The position numbers were made by a program, and so were the translations under genes. 64,000 nucleotides of DNA from Apoderus coryli (Eukaryota > Arthropoda > Insecta > Coleoptera > Attelabidae), in NCBI GenBank assembly GCA_911728435.2, contig OU452198.1, forward strand, positions 31,773,902 through 31,837,901, given 5' to 3'. Below are positions 54,891 through 64,000 of this stretch, in pieces. Position 1 is the stretch's first letter, and every line of letters begins with the position of its first letter. The notes below the pieces were generated by a model that did not search any database, was not told the origin of the DNA, and saw only the letters and a list, made by a program, of their open reading frames with translations.

Positions 54891-56124
54891 GCACACTATC
54901 TATCTTTGTAGGTAAGGGAGAAGTTCAGTTAATTGTACTAAGCATAGCATACGAATCTTGCCATTAAAAAAACACTATAAGAAGCACATTTCATATAGAT
55001 GCAGCAGAGATTTAATGTAAAATAAGGTTATATGACAACGTTTGGCGAGTGTTTTGTACCTATTATGTCGATTATTATTTTGATTATATCTATCTCTATC
55101 ACACAGTCGCAAATTTCTAGTGCTGTGCTCAATGCTAATATTATTTTTATTTACTTTTCGGGAAGCTTAAAGTTTTGATTTTTGATATGTTGAATACAAA
55201 TTAGTCTTTCTATTTAGTTACCTACATATTTAATTTAAGTTTTAAAATCTAAAAAAGTAGTGAACAAATTAAAAAAATATATGTACGGTTATTAATTAGT
55301 AGGTACCTACCTATTTTTATAAAAATAGATGGGTAGGTATCGTAAAATATTGTTTTTTTAATAATATAATATCTCATACTTTAATATGGAAGAAGCAAGT
55401 AGAAGTACTACACATCAGCAGCGTAAATTATATTTAAGCTGACATCAGGTAAGCGCAGTTATTATGAAAATGATAGTTTATTTTTTAATTTTAACTAAAG
55501 TTAAGTTTTTTTAATCAACACTCCTTTTAAGAACAGAAAAATCTTGTTAAAAATATACATAGAGACACCTGTTTCAGATTTAAATAAATATTTGATAAAT
55601 ATAAATAAAGGCAAATGCATAAAAGCAGAGCTTTTAATAATATCTGCTATGAGACGTATTATGATTTGCTAACAGGTAGCATAAAAGTAATTTGATTGAC
55701 AGTTTCATAAAATGTATTTTATTTAGTATTATTATGAAGTAGGTAAATATATTCTAGATACTAATTACACTTTTTAAAGAAAACCATACTTAGGTTAGGT
55801 ACCTACTTATAAACATAACCTATATTTTATGCACTTCACGAAGTAGGGATATCCCTATTAATTTTAGCTATGACTTTATTTTATGTTATGCTTCACCACA
55901 TTAAAATGCCACAAGCCGCCACTGGAGGAGTTATTCTGTCAACCCTTAATACGCCTTTCCGCCCGGTTTCTTGTATTATCGTAATAATATTGAAGACGTC
56001 GCATAGAAATTTTCAACGTCATTTATCTTGAAAACTTTTAGTAGATTTAAAGAAAAATCTAACTATTCAGGAGATCGACACAACCGAAATTTTGAAAAAA
56101 TTTTATGCAGTCCTTAATTTCATG
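54891..56124. other. No recognisable gene
   Basis: AT-rich. A small inverted repeat at 55300-55342 (GTAGGTACCTACC against GGGTAGGTATC) is the only structure noticed. The right edge is the hAT target duplication. Confidence 0.45.
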
Positions 56125-57261
56125 TAGGGTTGCCAACTATTTTTGGATGAAATAACGTGTATCTGGTTTTAGGGATGGTAAATAAAATGAACAGCCTAAT
56201 AAAAAAAAGTATTATTTATTTAAATTTTTAAAAGAATATTTTTGAGTGCTTTTTGCACATTTCAGTAGGGTTGAATTATTTTTGAATATGCTGTAGGATT
56301 CACAACATTGTAAATTAAGGTTCATATATATAAGTAACTCGTTTTTTATTAATTTTAAAGAGGCCCTGTTCCTCTCTTCCCGCCACTTCGCATTCATCAC
56401 TGAAAAAACCCTCTCTCTCGGCTGAAGTGGCGGGAACAGAGAGTATATAACTGACAATTTTGCTTAAATTCACAAAATCATCTGGACATTTTTTTAAAAA
56501 TAATTTGCCATTTTTCACCAGTGTTTTTTTTTTTGGAAAAATCGGCAACACCTGTCAATTTTCCACATAGTTCTTTTAAAGTAATTATTTCTGAATATAA
56601 GCTGTCCATATTTATATTCAGTCTTTGCAACTTTAGTTTCCCTTCTATAATTTGTTCTATCTGATAAAATTCAATAATAGTATTTAAAGATATATGCTTG
56701 AGTGAAAATAGCCAGTTATCGTTGCTGAAATCAAACCACTTTTCTAAATAAATCAAACATTTTTCAATGAACAATACAAAATTCCCATTAATACTATTGA
56801 ATAGGTCAGGTGATGATTCTTCAAAGGGCTTTAATTTCTTTTTTATAGTATAGCCAAAATATGAATCTTTTTTTCTTTGCAATAATTCTGTTTTAAGATT
56901 ATCCATTATGCTGAAAACATCTACAATTGTGACAGAGTTACCTTCCAAGGATTTTATAGTGTTATTAAATATATTTAATATGTGGCTTGTAAAATGTAGG
57001 TAAATTTCAATGACATTGTGCTCACTGTTTAACATCAACAGATTTTGTATAACCGTAGGACAATCTTCGAGACTTTTAAAGTAATCACAGTTTAGTTGCT
57101 ATCAGTTTAACTTTTATGCATTGTTTGAACTGGTTTGTTTTATTTCGTCTGAAGTTTGAAATAAAGTATTTTCGCGTACTTTATTGCTATGTAAAAGTTT
57201 AACGTACAGAGACTTAAAATAACGTAAGATACTTTATTTTAAAGTACGGTTGGGAACCCTA
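56125..57261 (-). mobile_element. hAT element with perfect 8-bp target-site duplication
   Basis: Ends are TAGGGTTGCCAACTATTTTT (56125) and, on the other strand, TAGGGTTCCCAACCGTACTT (57261). Both are flanked by ATTTCATG (56117-56124 and 57262-57269), an exact 8-bp duplication as expected for hAT. The 1.1 kb content is the 3' half of a transposase, so it is an internally deleted, non-autonomous copy. Confidence 0.9.
56220..57098 (-). pseudogene. hAT transposase C-terminal half
   Basis: From the right: CDYFKSLEDCPTVIQNLLML, then a 186-codon frame with SIMDNLKTELLQRKKDSYFG and LKPFEESSPDLFNSINGNFV, and finally the dimerisation domain split over two frames near 56420: KIVSYILSVPATSAE followed by RVFSVMNAKWREERNRASLK and LIKNELLIYMN. 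SVPATSAEVERVFS-type sequence is the diagnostic hAT C-terminal motif (here frameshifted in its middle). The N-terminal BED finger and first catalytic Asp are missing. It resembles ZBED/SCAND3-like hATs. Confidence 0.85.
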
Positions 57262-57287
57262 ATTTCATGACCCCTGGTTCCTAAAAA

Positions 57288-57898
57288 TGACCTCAGCTAT
57301 ATATCTATATGGGATATAGAAAATTTTGCGGCACGTTCTACGCCGTTTTTTTTGACCAATCGAAACAAAATTTGGTTAAAAAATCGGCTAGGTCATGGAA
57401 TCGCAAAAATTCGTTGGCGATTGATATCGGAGGGCTAATTTTATAATGGCGGCCTGTCAAAGTTTTAAAATAATCATATTTTTTTCATTGTTAATAGAAA
57501 ATACCGATGTTACATATCAAATTATAGAACACTTCAATCTCTACAATGTTTATTTGGAGAGTTTTTTCATCGCTGGCATATTTAAGTACATGTAAGTCAA
57601 TATAAAGTAACAAAAAATAAAAAAAATATCACCCGCTACACCTGTAATTATTTTTGACAAATAAACACCTGTGAAATAACAATAAGACCGTGCTTACGTA
57701 TGTATTATAGTATAAAAAGTATTTCAGTTAATATAACTGTCAATATGACACTTTGGTTATATTTGGCGACTGTCAGAATATTCTATTATTTGTTTATTAA
57801 TAGTGGGTATCAGTGGTAGACTAAGTATAAATAAAAAACATATAAATCGAAAATCTACTTTTCCGACTGGCTGCCATCGGGATTTTTTTATGTACAAA
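57288..57898. repeat. Dispersed repeat family F, copy 2
   Basis: Same ordered blocks as 42715-43232, including CACGTTCTACGCCGTTTTTT, CAATCGAAACAAAATTTGG, ATGGCGGCCTGTCAAAG, TTGGCGACTGTCAGAATATT and AATCTACTTTTCCGACTGGC. The left end is GGTTCCTAAAAATGACCTC. It lies just right of the hAT element and is followed by an RT 3' end. Confidence 0.6.
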
Positions 57899-57919
57899 AG
57901 TCTCAACTTTATTATTATA

Positions 57920-58506
57920 ATAATGTGCCCTTGAGAAATAGGAATCTTCTTACTATGCCTCAGCATAAATCTGCATTATTTAAAAGAAGTTTTACGTACA
58001 ATGCTGTAAAATACCGTAATGATTTTATAGCATATTTCTCAGTGCCACTTTCAGTAAACGGTTTTCGAAAAAAAGTGAAAGATAATTTACACTCACAGTT
58101 GACTGACTAGGGATGTTTCAACTTTCAGTAGGTAGTTTTTAAATTTAATTGTCTAGTTATATGTATGGTTATTTTTTGTTTATATTAATAAGTTTTGTTT
58201 TTGCCTTTTGTCCGTAATTTAATTTAATTTGATATAAGGGTGTTTCATTAGTTCTAATTAGGGTGTTTTTTGTTTGAATAGTTTTCGTAACTAAATAAGA
58301 ATTGAAATTTTTTGTAGTTAAGAATATAAATATCATTGTTTTATACTAATACAATTCATGTAGGCTATGTGTTTAGTTTTTATATTGTTTAAGTAGCGGC
58401 CTTTTTTTTTACTCAAAAGAAAAGAACCAGCTAGACTTCGCCATTTAAGATGTATATTTTTCTGTATATAATCTTAATAAAGCCTATTATTATTATTATT
58501 ATTATT
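57920..58506 (+). mobile_element. Jockey-like retrotransposon 3' end, copy 2
   Basis: Near-identical to 3213-3783. A frame (57925-58110) reads PLRNRNLLTMPQHKSALFKR, then SFTYNAVKYRNDFIAYFSVP and ends at TAG 58108-58110, showing the undamaged C-terminus that copy 1 lost. The 3' UTR and TTATTATTATTATTATTATT tail end at 58506. Only about 190 coding bases are present. GTCTCAACTTT just left and AAAGTTGAGAC just right form an inverted flank. Confidence 0.85.
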
Positions 58507-58599
58507 TTTAGAAAAAGTAAAAAAAAGCGCACAAAAAAAAGTTGAGACAAAATTTGTTCTGACCCGCCAGTCTAACCCACTCCTGACATTATCCAAACC

Positions 58600-58700
58600 A
58601 TGAAATATTACTAAAAACCCCTCGTCGGAAATTTACAAATAACACCCTGTATCTGAAAAACAAAGCATTTTTCGGTATATGTTCATATGAAAAAAAACCT
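58600..58700 (-). repeat. Partial copy of the type C foldback
   Basis: TATTACTAAAAACCCCTCGT, GGAAATTTACAAATAACA and AAAGCATTTTTCGGTATATG match 54655-54740 closely, with the CCTGACGA box degraded. ACACCCTGTAT is embedded. Confidence 0.6.
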
Positions 58701-58780
58701 TGTTAAATATCTTATATTGTACAAGTAGGTACAATGTCCTTTTAAATTATTATTATTATTATAAGTTAATTTCGGGACAC

Positions 58781-59305
58781 ATCTTGTATATATGGGATAT
58801 AGCAAATTTGGACGCACGTTCTAGGTCACATTTTTTGACCAATCGAAACAAAATTTAGCTAAAAAATCGGCTAGGTCAATGTCTCGCTTGAGTTCGTTGG
58901 CGATTGAAATTAAGTTTAAGCTGCCTGTCAAAATTTTAAAAAATTATATTTTTCTCACTTTTAATAGAAAATACCGATGTTACATATCAAATGATAGAGC
59001 ACTTAAATCTCTACAATGTTTATTTGGAAAGTTTTTTCATCACTGCCATATTTAAGTAAATGGAAGTCAATATAAAGTAACAAAAAATAGTACTTACGTC
59101 TGTATTATAGTTTAATGGGTATTTCAGTTAAAATAACTGTCAATATGACACTTTGGTTATATTTGGCGACTGTCAGAATATTCTATTTTTTGTTTATTAA
59201 TAGTTGGTGTAAGGGTTAGACTAAGTATAAATCACATAACAAGTGTTATGTGGTAGAAACAAAAAATATATAATTCGAAAATCTACTTTTCCGACTGCCA
59301 TGGGA
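58781..59305. repeat. Dispersed repeat family F, copy 3
   Basis: CACGTTCTAGGTCACATTTT, CAATCGAAACAAAATTTAGC, AAAAATCGGCTAGG, TTGGCGACTGTCAGAATATT and AATCTACTTTTCCGACTGCC occur in the same order and orientation as copies 1 and 2. The left flank has GGGACACATCTTGTA, a drifted element end. Confidence 0.6.
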
Positions 59306-59564
59306 ATTTTATTTATATTAACAAGGCTTCTAATTTCTGTCACACTGAGACATGGATCGATAGATACTGACATATTTTCGCTCTTATTCGCTCGTATCGT
59401 AGTCTTCTTCATCTACAACACAAACCTCATTTTAAATAAAAATCACAATATATAATATGTATATCATTATATTGGACATCCTTTTTGTACTATACTTGGG
59501 ACTGAGGTTCAGATTAACCACTTTTACTTCATGTCGTATGTCTCTTGTTCTTGGGTTTTGGTTG

Positions 59565-59605
59565 AAACGTTTCGACAACATTCTCGTTGGGTTGTTCCTC
59601 AGGCA
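59565..59605 (-). ncRNA. Hammerhead-like motif (type D)
   Basis: On the minus strand CTGAGGA (59602-59596), an extra A, CAAC...GTTG as stem II with a longer loop, then C, GAAAC and GTTTC occur in order. GAAACGTTTC offers a short stem III. The flanks do not match the other copies, so this is an independent family member. Confidence 0.35.
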
Positions 59606-60151
59606 ATACATATATTTTGTTTCTTACATGCCTCGATTCCGATTTATTTTGTTAAACTGATCAAATATGGATAAATGAAATTTGCACACAAAAAATATCA
59701 CTATTTAGCATATTTATAACTGGATTGTTGATAAATCTAGGTATACGGATGGTCAATTATTACAGTCAACATTTATTTGGCACCGATGAAACCGGTCGGT
59801 AGAACCAGTATTTTGTAATATAATAAATATATGGTTACAAGTGAGCTTATCTGTGTAGTCATTATCGAAAAATGCCAACGTTATGCCGCGTTGTCATTTG
59901 CACGGTTAATTCTCAATTAAATATGGTTATTGTGGCACGTGCTTTTCCCTTATGGTTTTATGGCTAATCGCCTGTTGTTGGTATGGGTAAATTAATGGCT
60001 GTTTATTTATCTACAGTGCAGTGGTGGAACGTATCACTTTCTCTTTTGTTTTCTCTTTACTGCACACAGAAAAATGTATTCACATATCAAGATTATTAAA
60101 CTCTGCGTATACAATGTGTACACGGATAGTTAGATAAATCTCAAGAAAGGA
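59606..60151. other. No recognisable gene
   Basis: AT-rich, no assignable coding. The right edge is the 5' truncation point of the following RT. Confidence 0.45.
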
Positions 60152-61208
60152 TTGAACATAATCACTATTGATAAAAAAGATTATATAAAATATTTGGGAA
60201 TTTTTCTCGATAGTCATTTGAAATGGGACATACATGTCAAAAATGTAGTAATGAAACTAAGATTCTTGTTGTATAAATTTAAATATCTGGTGCGCATAGT
60301 TGACTTAAAAACATTGAAAGTTTTATATCATGCATTGGTGGAGACCCACTTGGCCTATGGATTATTGGTATGGGGTGGTGCAACAAAGACACACTTATAC
60401 AACTTGGAAAAGATGCAAAAATGGATATTGAAGATTATCTTTAGAAAAAAATGCACCTACCCTTCAGAGGCACTCTTTGATGAGGCAAACGTTCTTAATA
60501 TACGACAACTTTTTAGTTGTATGATATTGAATACTCAACATAAGAATAAACACGAATTGACTCCCATAGATCATTGTTACGGCACTCGGTTGAGGGAAAC
60601 TGCGAGCAGAATACGACGCACTGTCAAGACAATAGCACAACGTAGTTATTTCTTTTTGGGTCCTAGGTTGTACTCTAAAATTCCGCTACAATATAAACTA
60701 ATAAACTCAACTATTTTGTTAAAAAAAAAAGAATTAAAGAATGGGTAATATCCTTGGGCAGGTCTGAAATTGATCGTTTAATAGATCTTAAAAACTATAG
60801 TTAACACAGTCGTTTGGAGTGTGGTGCACTGCATTTCTGTTCAATGTTTGATTGTTTGTTGTTAGTGTAAGGTATATTTATATGTATTAGTTAATAGTAT
60901 AATTGGTCTTTTGGTCGGTTTATTTGTATTGCGCGCACTTAGAACATATTTTCATATTGTGGCCGATTGGACATGCATTCTGTGCACAGAAGTATAACTT
61001 TCGCAGAGAGTGTAAAGTCGGAAAAGATCGATCGTTATTGTTTTGCCGCGCTCTATGAATGGACAGATTAGGGGATTTTTAGTAGTTAAGAAATCGAACA
61101 AGATTTTTAAGCTTAAAGATATTTAATTTATTTGCTTATTTTTATGTAAGTGTAAGTTTGTAAAACTACTAATTGCTTCTTCGTGAATAAATATTATTAT
61201 TATTATTG
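60152..61208 (+). pseudogene. Non-LTR retrotransposon C-terminus with 3' end
   Basis: A 198-codon frame (60152-60748) starts YIKYLGIFLDSHLKWDIHVK, the segment after RT motif C, and continues LRFLLYKFKYLVRIVDLKTL, YHALVETHLAYGLLVWGGAT and NLEKMQKWILKIIF. It ends near a frameshift in an A-run at 60722. The 3' UTR carries GTGAATAAATATTATTATTATT to 61208. The catalytic core is absent. The sequence differs from the 13106-type RTs, so it is another clade or subfamily. Confidence 0.8.
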
Positions 61209-61254
61209 TATAGAGTTTGGAAGAGAAAAATTTTTTTATACATAAACATAACTA

Positions 61255-61483
61255 TACAGGGTATATCAAAAATAACATTTTCAATCATTTTAATTTTCTT
61301 GTTTTTTTTTTAATTTTATGAAAATATTTTCAAAACCGTGATTTATTACACCAATTGTGCAAAAAACACTAATACAAATTTTCTAAAAGTGGTTAATTTC
61401 ATAGCTACTATTAAAATAATAAAATTAAAAAAAAAAACAAGAAATCAAAATCATTAAAAATGTTATTTTTGATATACCCTGTA
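61255..61483. mobile_element. 229-bp palindromic miniature element
   Basis: TACAGGGTATATCAAAAATA at 61255 and TATTTTTGATATACCCTGTA ending at 61483 are exact inverted partners, flanked by TA at 61253-61254 and 61484-61485. Inverted similarity continues inward (AACATTTTCAATCATTTTAA against ATCATTAAAAATGTT). A Tc1/mariner-derived foldback element. Confidence 0.8.
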
Positions 61484-61956
61484 TAGTAATCGTAAATTTG
61501 GCATTTGAAATTGTAGTCTCGACACAAGCAGACGTTTTTATAAAGAATAACTTTTTCTTCTAAATCGACAAATAAAAAAGTTTTTCCTCATCCAAACTCT
61601 ATCATAAACTTATATATACGCAATATTATGGTATAATGGATTGCATAGTCTCAAAATGATATTGTAATTTACTCATATTAACCCTTGAATGCCCATGTGG
61701 ACCCCAGTTCTTTATTTTACTTAATATTTCCGGAATAAAAAAAACTGGCAAAAGCCCCTCTATGTATTTGCTTGAAAACAGTAACATAAACACCTGTTAG
61801 TTTGGCTTGAGCCGTCATAGTGGCAGTGTCAAGTAATATAATATAAAATGCTTTTGGGTGGGTGGAGTCTTTTTTTCCAAATACTATAATTTTTCATTTG
61901 TTAAGTTTTTCTTTATACATTTAATAAATATTTGTATATTTCACCTGTGGTCGATG

Positions 61957-62276
61957 TACAGGGTGGACAAATTTCGATGTTTTTATACGGTACAGCGTAA
62001 ACCGTAATAGATAAAGCGAAACTAATAAGTGACACATCACGTTCGATTTTTTTGAGCTTAGTTGATTAGTTTTCTTTATACAGGTAGATTTTCATTTATT
62101 GTCATTTTCTTTTTTCCTTTATATTTCGGTTGTTATTAGAGTTATGGGAAAAGTGTTTGTATAAAAGTTAGAGATAATTTGATGCTTAATGCAGTGGAGT
62201 ACCAAGAATTTTTTTCGAAGTCTAATTGTTCAAGATATCGCTATCAACTTTGTTTTCTTAAATGGGACATCCTATA
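61957..62276. mobile_element. Tc1-type miniature element
   Basis: Left end TACAGGGTGGACAAATTTCG; right end CTTAAATGGGACATCCTATA. The ends are imperfect inverted partners of the family seen throughout. No coding capacity. Confidence 0.5.
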
Positions 62277-62406
62277 TATTAAAGCGTTAGTAGATTCCAA
62301 ATTTTATTCCCTTTCCAACCATGTATGACAACTAGCTACATATCTAGTAAAACTTAATAAAAATAAATAAAAACACTTTATGCCTGTTGGCAAATAAAAT
62401 AAAAAT

Positions 62407-62520
62407 TCAAATAACAGAAAACAAACAAAAACTTTCAAAGTCAACTCCAACTCCTTTTTTTTTTCTTTTTTTTTTTGTGGAGTTGACTTTGAAAGTTTTT
62501 GTTTGTTTTCATTTATTTGA
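62407..62520. repeat. Hairpin with 40-bp stem and T-rich loop
   Basis: ACTTTCAAAGTCAACTCC (left arm) pairs with GGAGTTGACTTTGAAAGT (right arm). The stem extends outward through AAACAAACAAAA / TTTTGTTTGTTT. The loop is nearly all T and C. GTGGAGTTGACTTT is the same leader block found in the Penelope-like copies. Confidence 0.7.
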
Positions 62521-62529
62521 AACTGACAC

Positions 62530-62785
62530 TCCACTTTGATGATGGATAATTTATTTCGTTTGGAAAATAAAAATTTATTAAAAATGCTTAATGATGTTAA
62601 TTGTTTTATTGAACACAAAAAAATGCTAATGTTGTAGCTGAAGCGTACTGCACCTGATACCAAGAAACAACACAGCATTATAGAAAAATGTCAGACCTAA
62701 AACGTATGATTAAACATATTCAGAACAAATAAGTGTTAATAATTTGAAAAAATAGTCCATTCTTAAGTGGAGTTGCAATTTTAGT
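62530..62785. other. Head-to-head Penelope-like leaders with ORF starts
   Basis: Plus strand: ACTCCACTTTGATGATGG with ATGs at 62539 and 62542 opens MMDNLFRLENKNLLKMLNDV, a stop at 62635, then in the same frame LKRTAPDTKKQHSIIEKC. Minus strand from about 62772: ACTCCACTTAAGAATGGACT opens MDYFFKLLTL. Both match the start seen at 48943, 10093 and 41316 (M-D/G-x-F/L-F). This suggests the start of a real retroelement ORF. No RT follows. Confidence 0.45.
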
Positions 62786-63006
62786 GTTTTAAATGCCGGC
62801 TTTAACAAAAAAACAAATAGTTAAATAGTCTTAAAACTTTATTAGAAAAATATGATATACAAAAAGAAAATTAGACCAAAATATGTGATTGTAATTTTAA
62901 TTAAATTTTAATAATTCAAATATTTTTCCATAAGGTGACCTCGATGGAAATTTAATAGAACATTGTATGTCTTAGCGTTGTGTTTCTTCGATTGTTGATA
63001 TGATAT

Positions 63007-63115
63007 ATGATGATGGGACTGGTTTAGTCCCGAAACATGTATGGCCGATAGTTTTTATTCAATTTATTTTGTGGAGATTCGACTTTCATTTAAAACACTA
63101 AGTGTTAATGTTATT
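63007..63115 (+). ncRNA. Hammerhead-like motif (type A) and leader
   Basis: ATGATGA (63007-63013, core C changed to A), extra T, GGGACT-GGTTT-AGTCCC stem II (6 bp, perfect), GAAA (63032-63035), CATGT, A. Downstream TTTTGTGGAGATTCGACTTT is the type A leader. The mutated core base should prevent activity. Confidence 0.45.
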
Positions 63116-63182
63116 GCAGCTGAAATTGATAATCTGACAATTTTCAGTGTGGTAGAAAAAAAATTAAACTAAAGTTCAAAAT

Positions 63183-63290
63183 GTTGTCCATTATTTCGAA
63201 TACACATATCACACGTCTTATCAATACTTCTAATATCATTATAAACATGAATGTGTGGAACTGAATTTATACATTGTCTGAACTAATCTG
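63183..63290 (-). pseudogene. Tc1/mariner transposase C-terminal relic
   Basis: Minus-strand translation gives FRQCINSVPHIHVYNDIRSI and CDMCIRNNGQHFE. The closing CIRxNGxHFE motif matches the C-terminus of D37D/D41D transposases. Nothing upstream of it was recognised. Confidence 0.5.
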
Positions 63291-63329
63291 TAATTTGACT
63301 TTTTTGTTTTTGCATAAAAAAAGAAAATA

Positions 63330-63958
63330 AAATGCCAAAAACTGCGATTTTTGTTGCCAATTTTTTCTTTTGAAATATTTTTTTATGAAAAAACGGTTAG
63401 CCTTAAGCTCATGAAATATGATATCAATAAAAAGTATGGGAAAGGGACTTCTCAAATTTAACAAGATTTACAGGGTGTCCCATTTAACATTTCCCCCTTA
63501 AAAATACAATTTAGAAAATGTGACAACCCTGAACAGTTACAAATCAGATGTCAATAAAATCCAGTAAAACTGAGAAAATAAGGAAATTCAAATGGACCTG
63601 ACACGAAAAATTGATATATTTTTTGTTTCTGTAGTTATCACAACGCAACGCCTTAAATTTATGTCAAAATTAACCCTTATTTACAAATATTTCAAAAACT
63701 ACTGGACCTAGGCATGCCAACCCTTATGTAATTTTTCTTGTCTTTTAGTGCATTTATGTATATTAAAATATCCATTGTGTCGCATTAAGAAAAAGCAAAT
63801 TTGGTCCGCTGCGCGTTTGTGAACTACCCTGTATAATTAAAAACATTTTTGGGTTGTAGATCTCTTCAATTGCTAAAATTTTTGTAAAGGATTTTTTTGT
63901 CTATCGCTTATAGATCTTAAGATATCTTCCGCCCACACACTAATGGGCCACCCTGTAT
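63330..63958. repeat. Composite miniature-element repeat, copy 3 (inverted)
   Basis: Inverted copy of 46205-46770: it ends with ACACACTAATGGGCCACCCTGTA at about 63958 and contains GTGAACTACCCTGTA at about 63833, AGGCATGCCAACCCTTATG and CCTGAACAGTTACAAATC. A further TACAGGGTGTCCCATTTAAC is at 63471. The tandem order of element ends is preserved between copies, so the composite moved as one unit. Confidence 0.65.
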
Positions 63959-64000
63959 ATGCACATGAACAGATATAGAGATGTAAATTATAGTTCATAG

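Noticed and set aside
54564..54894. Opposing frames of 70-87 codons over the type C foldback
   Set aside because: Both strands give similar peptides because the DNA is palindromic; neither is a gene.
62304..62678. A 124-codon minus-strand frame
   Set aside because: It runs through the perfect hairpin and T-rich loop at 62407-62520, so its K/E/F-rich translation is an artefact of the repeat.
1..64000. CRISPR array, operon, ribosome binding site or bacterial insertion sequence
   Set aside because: Nothing of this kind was seen. Repeats are eukaryotic transposon fragments, and the coding content is non-LTR, Copia, mariner and hAT.
1..64000. tRNA or rRNA genes
   Set aside because: No cloverleaf A/B box arrangement or rRNA core sequence was noticed by eye. 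A tRNAscan run would be decisive.

Overview
This 64 kb window is arthropod-like nuclear DNA, most likely insect. It is AT-rich and contains no rRNA, no tRNA, no operon-like gene arrangement and no convincing host gene. Almost everything recognisable is a dead or dying transposable element: at least sixteen non-LTR retrotransposon fragments (most with TTATTATTA-type 3' tails), about eight Tc1/mariner transposase relics, a hAT element with a perfect 8-bp target-site duplication, a dismembered Copia element, a KRBA2-like integrase relic, a probable Crypton fragment, many miniature elements ending in TACAGGG...CCCTGTA, and long palindromes. Order (insect versus other arthropod) and species cannot be fixed from the sequence; the element mix would suit a beetle or hemipteran, but that is inference.

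Layout. 0-9 kb: a retrotransposon 3' end, a Crypton-like relic, a Jockey-like element, a D34D mariner and a D41D Tc1/mariner. 9-18 kb: hammerhead-like/Penelope-like repeats, a non-coding element with a CACTG end lying against a reverse transcriptase (RT), the best-preserved RT in the window (13106-14689, minus) and another RT. 18-27 kb: mariner, RNase H and KRBA2-like relics. 27-34 kb: a stretch with a promoter-like motif cluster, two RT relics, a complete 1.6 kb CACTG element and two miniature elements. 34-41 kb: a 2.7 kb element ending in CCCARTAAAC with an RT inside it, mariner relics and a palindrome carrying hammerhead-like motifs. 41-49 kb: a D41D mariner with very long terminal repeats next to a 0.9 kb foldback element, and a Penelope-like palindrome split by a CACTG element. 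49-54 kb: a Copia element split by a CACTG element that is itself split by an RT. 54-64 kb: hAT, more miniature elements, RT ends and further hammerhead-like repeats.

Two themes stand out. First, a family of non-coding elements begins CACTG and ends CAGTG, makes 2-bp target duplications (one proven by an empty site in the opposite arm of a palindrome), is packed with short motifs of the GTGTAAAATTAC kind, and in two copies keeps coding scraps: a C2H2 zinc-finger exon and a 71-codon fragment. Second, about ten loci carry CTGANGA-stem-GAAAC motifs that fold like type I hammerhead ribozymes, several followed by the same leader hairpin and an ATG. This is the arrangement expected of Penelope-like retroelements, but the motifs carry one extra base in the catalytic core. 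The elements do not act as one system; they record successive nested insertions.
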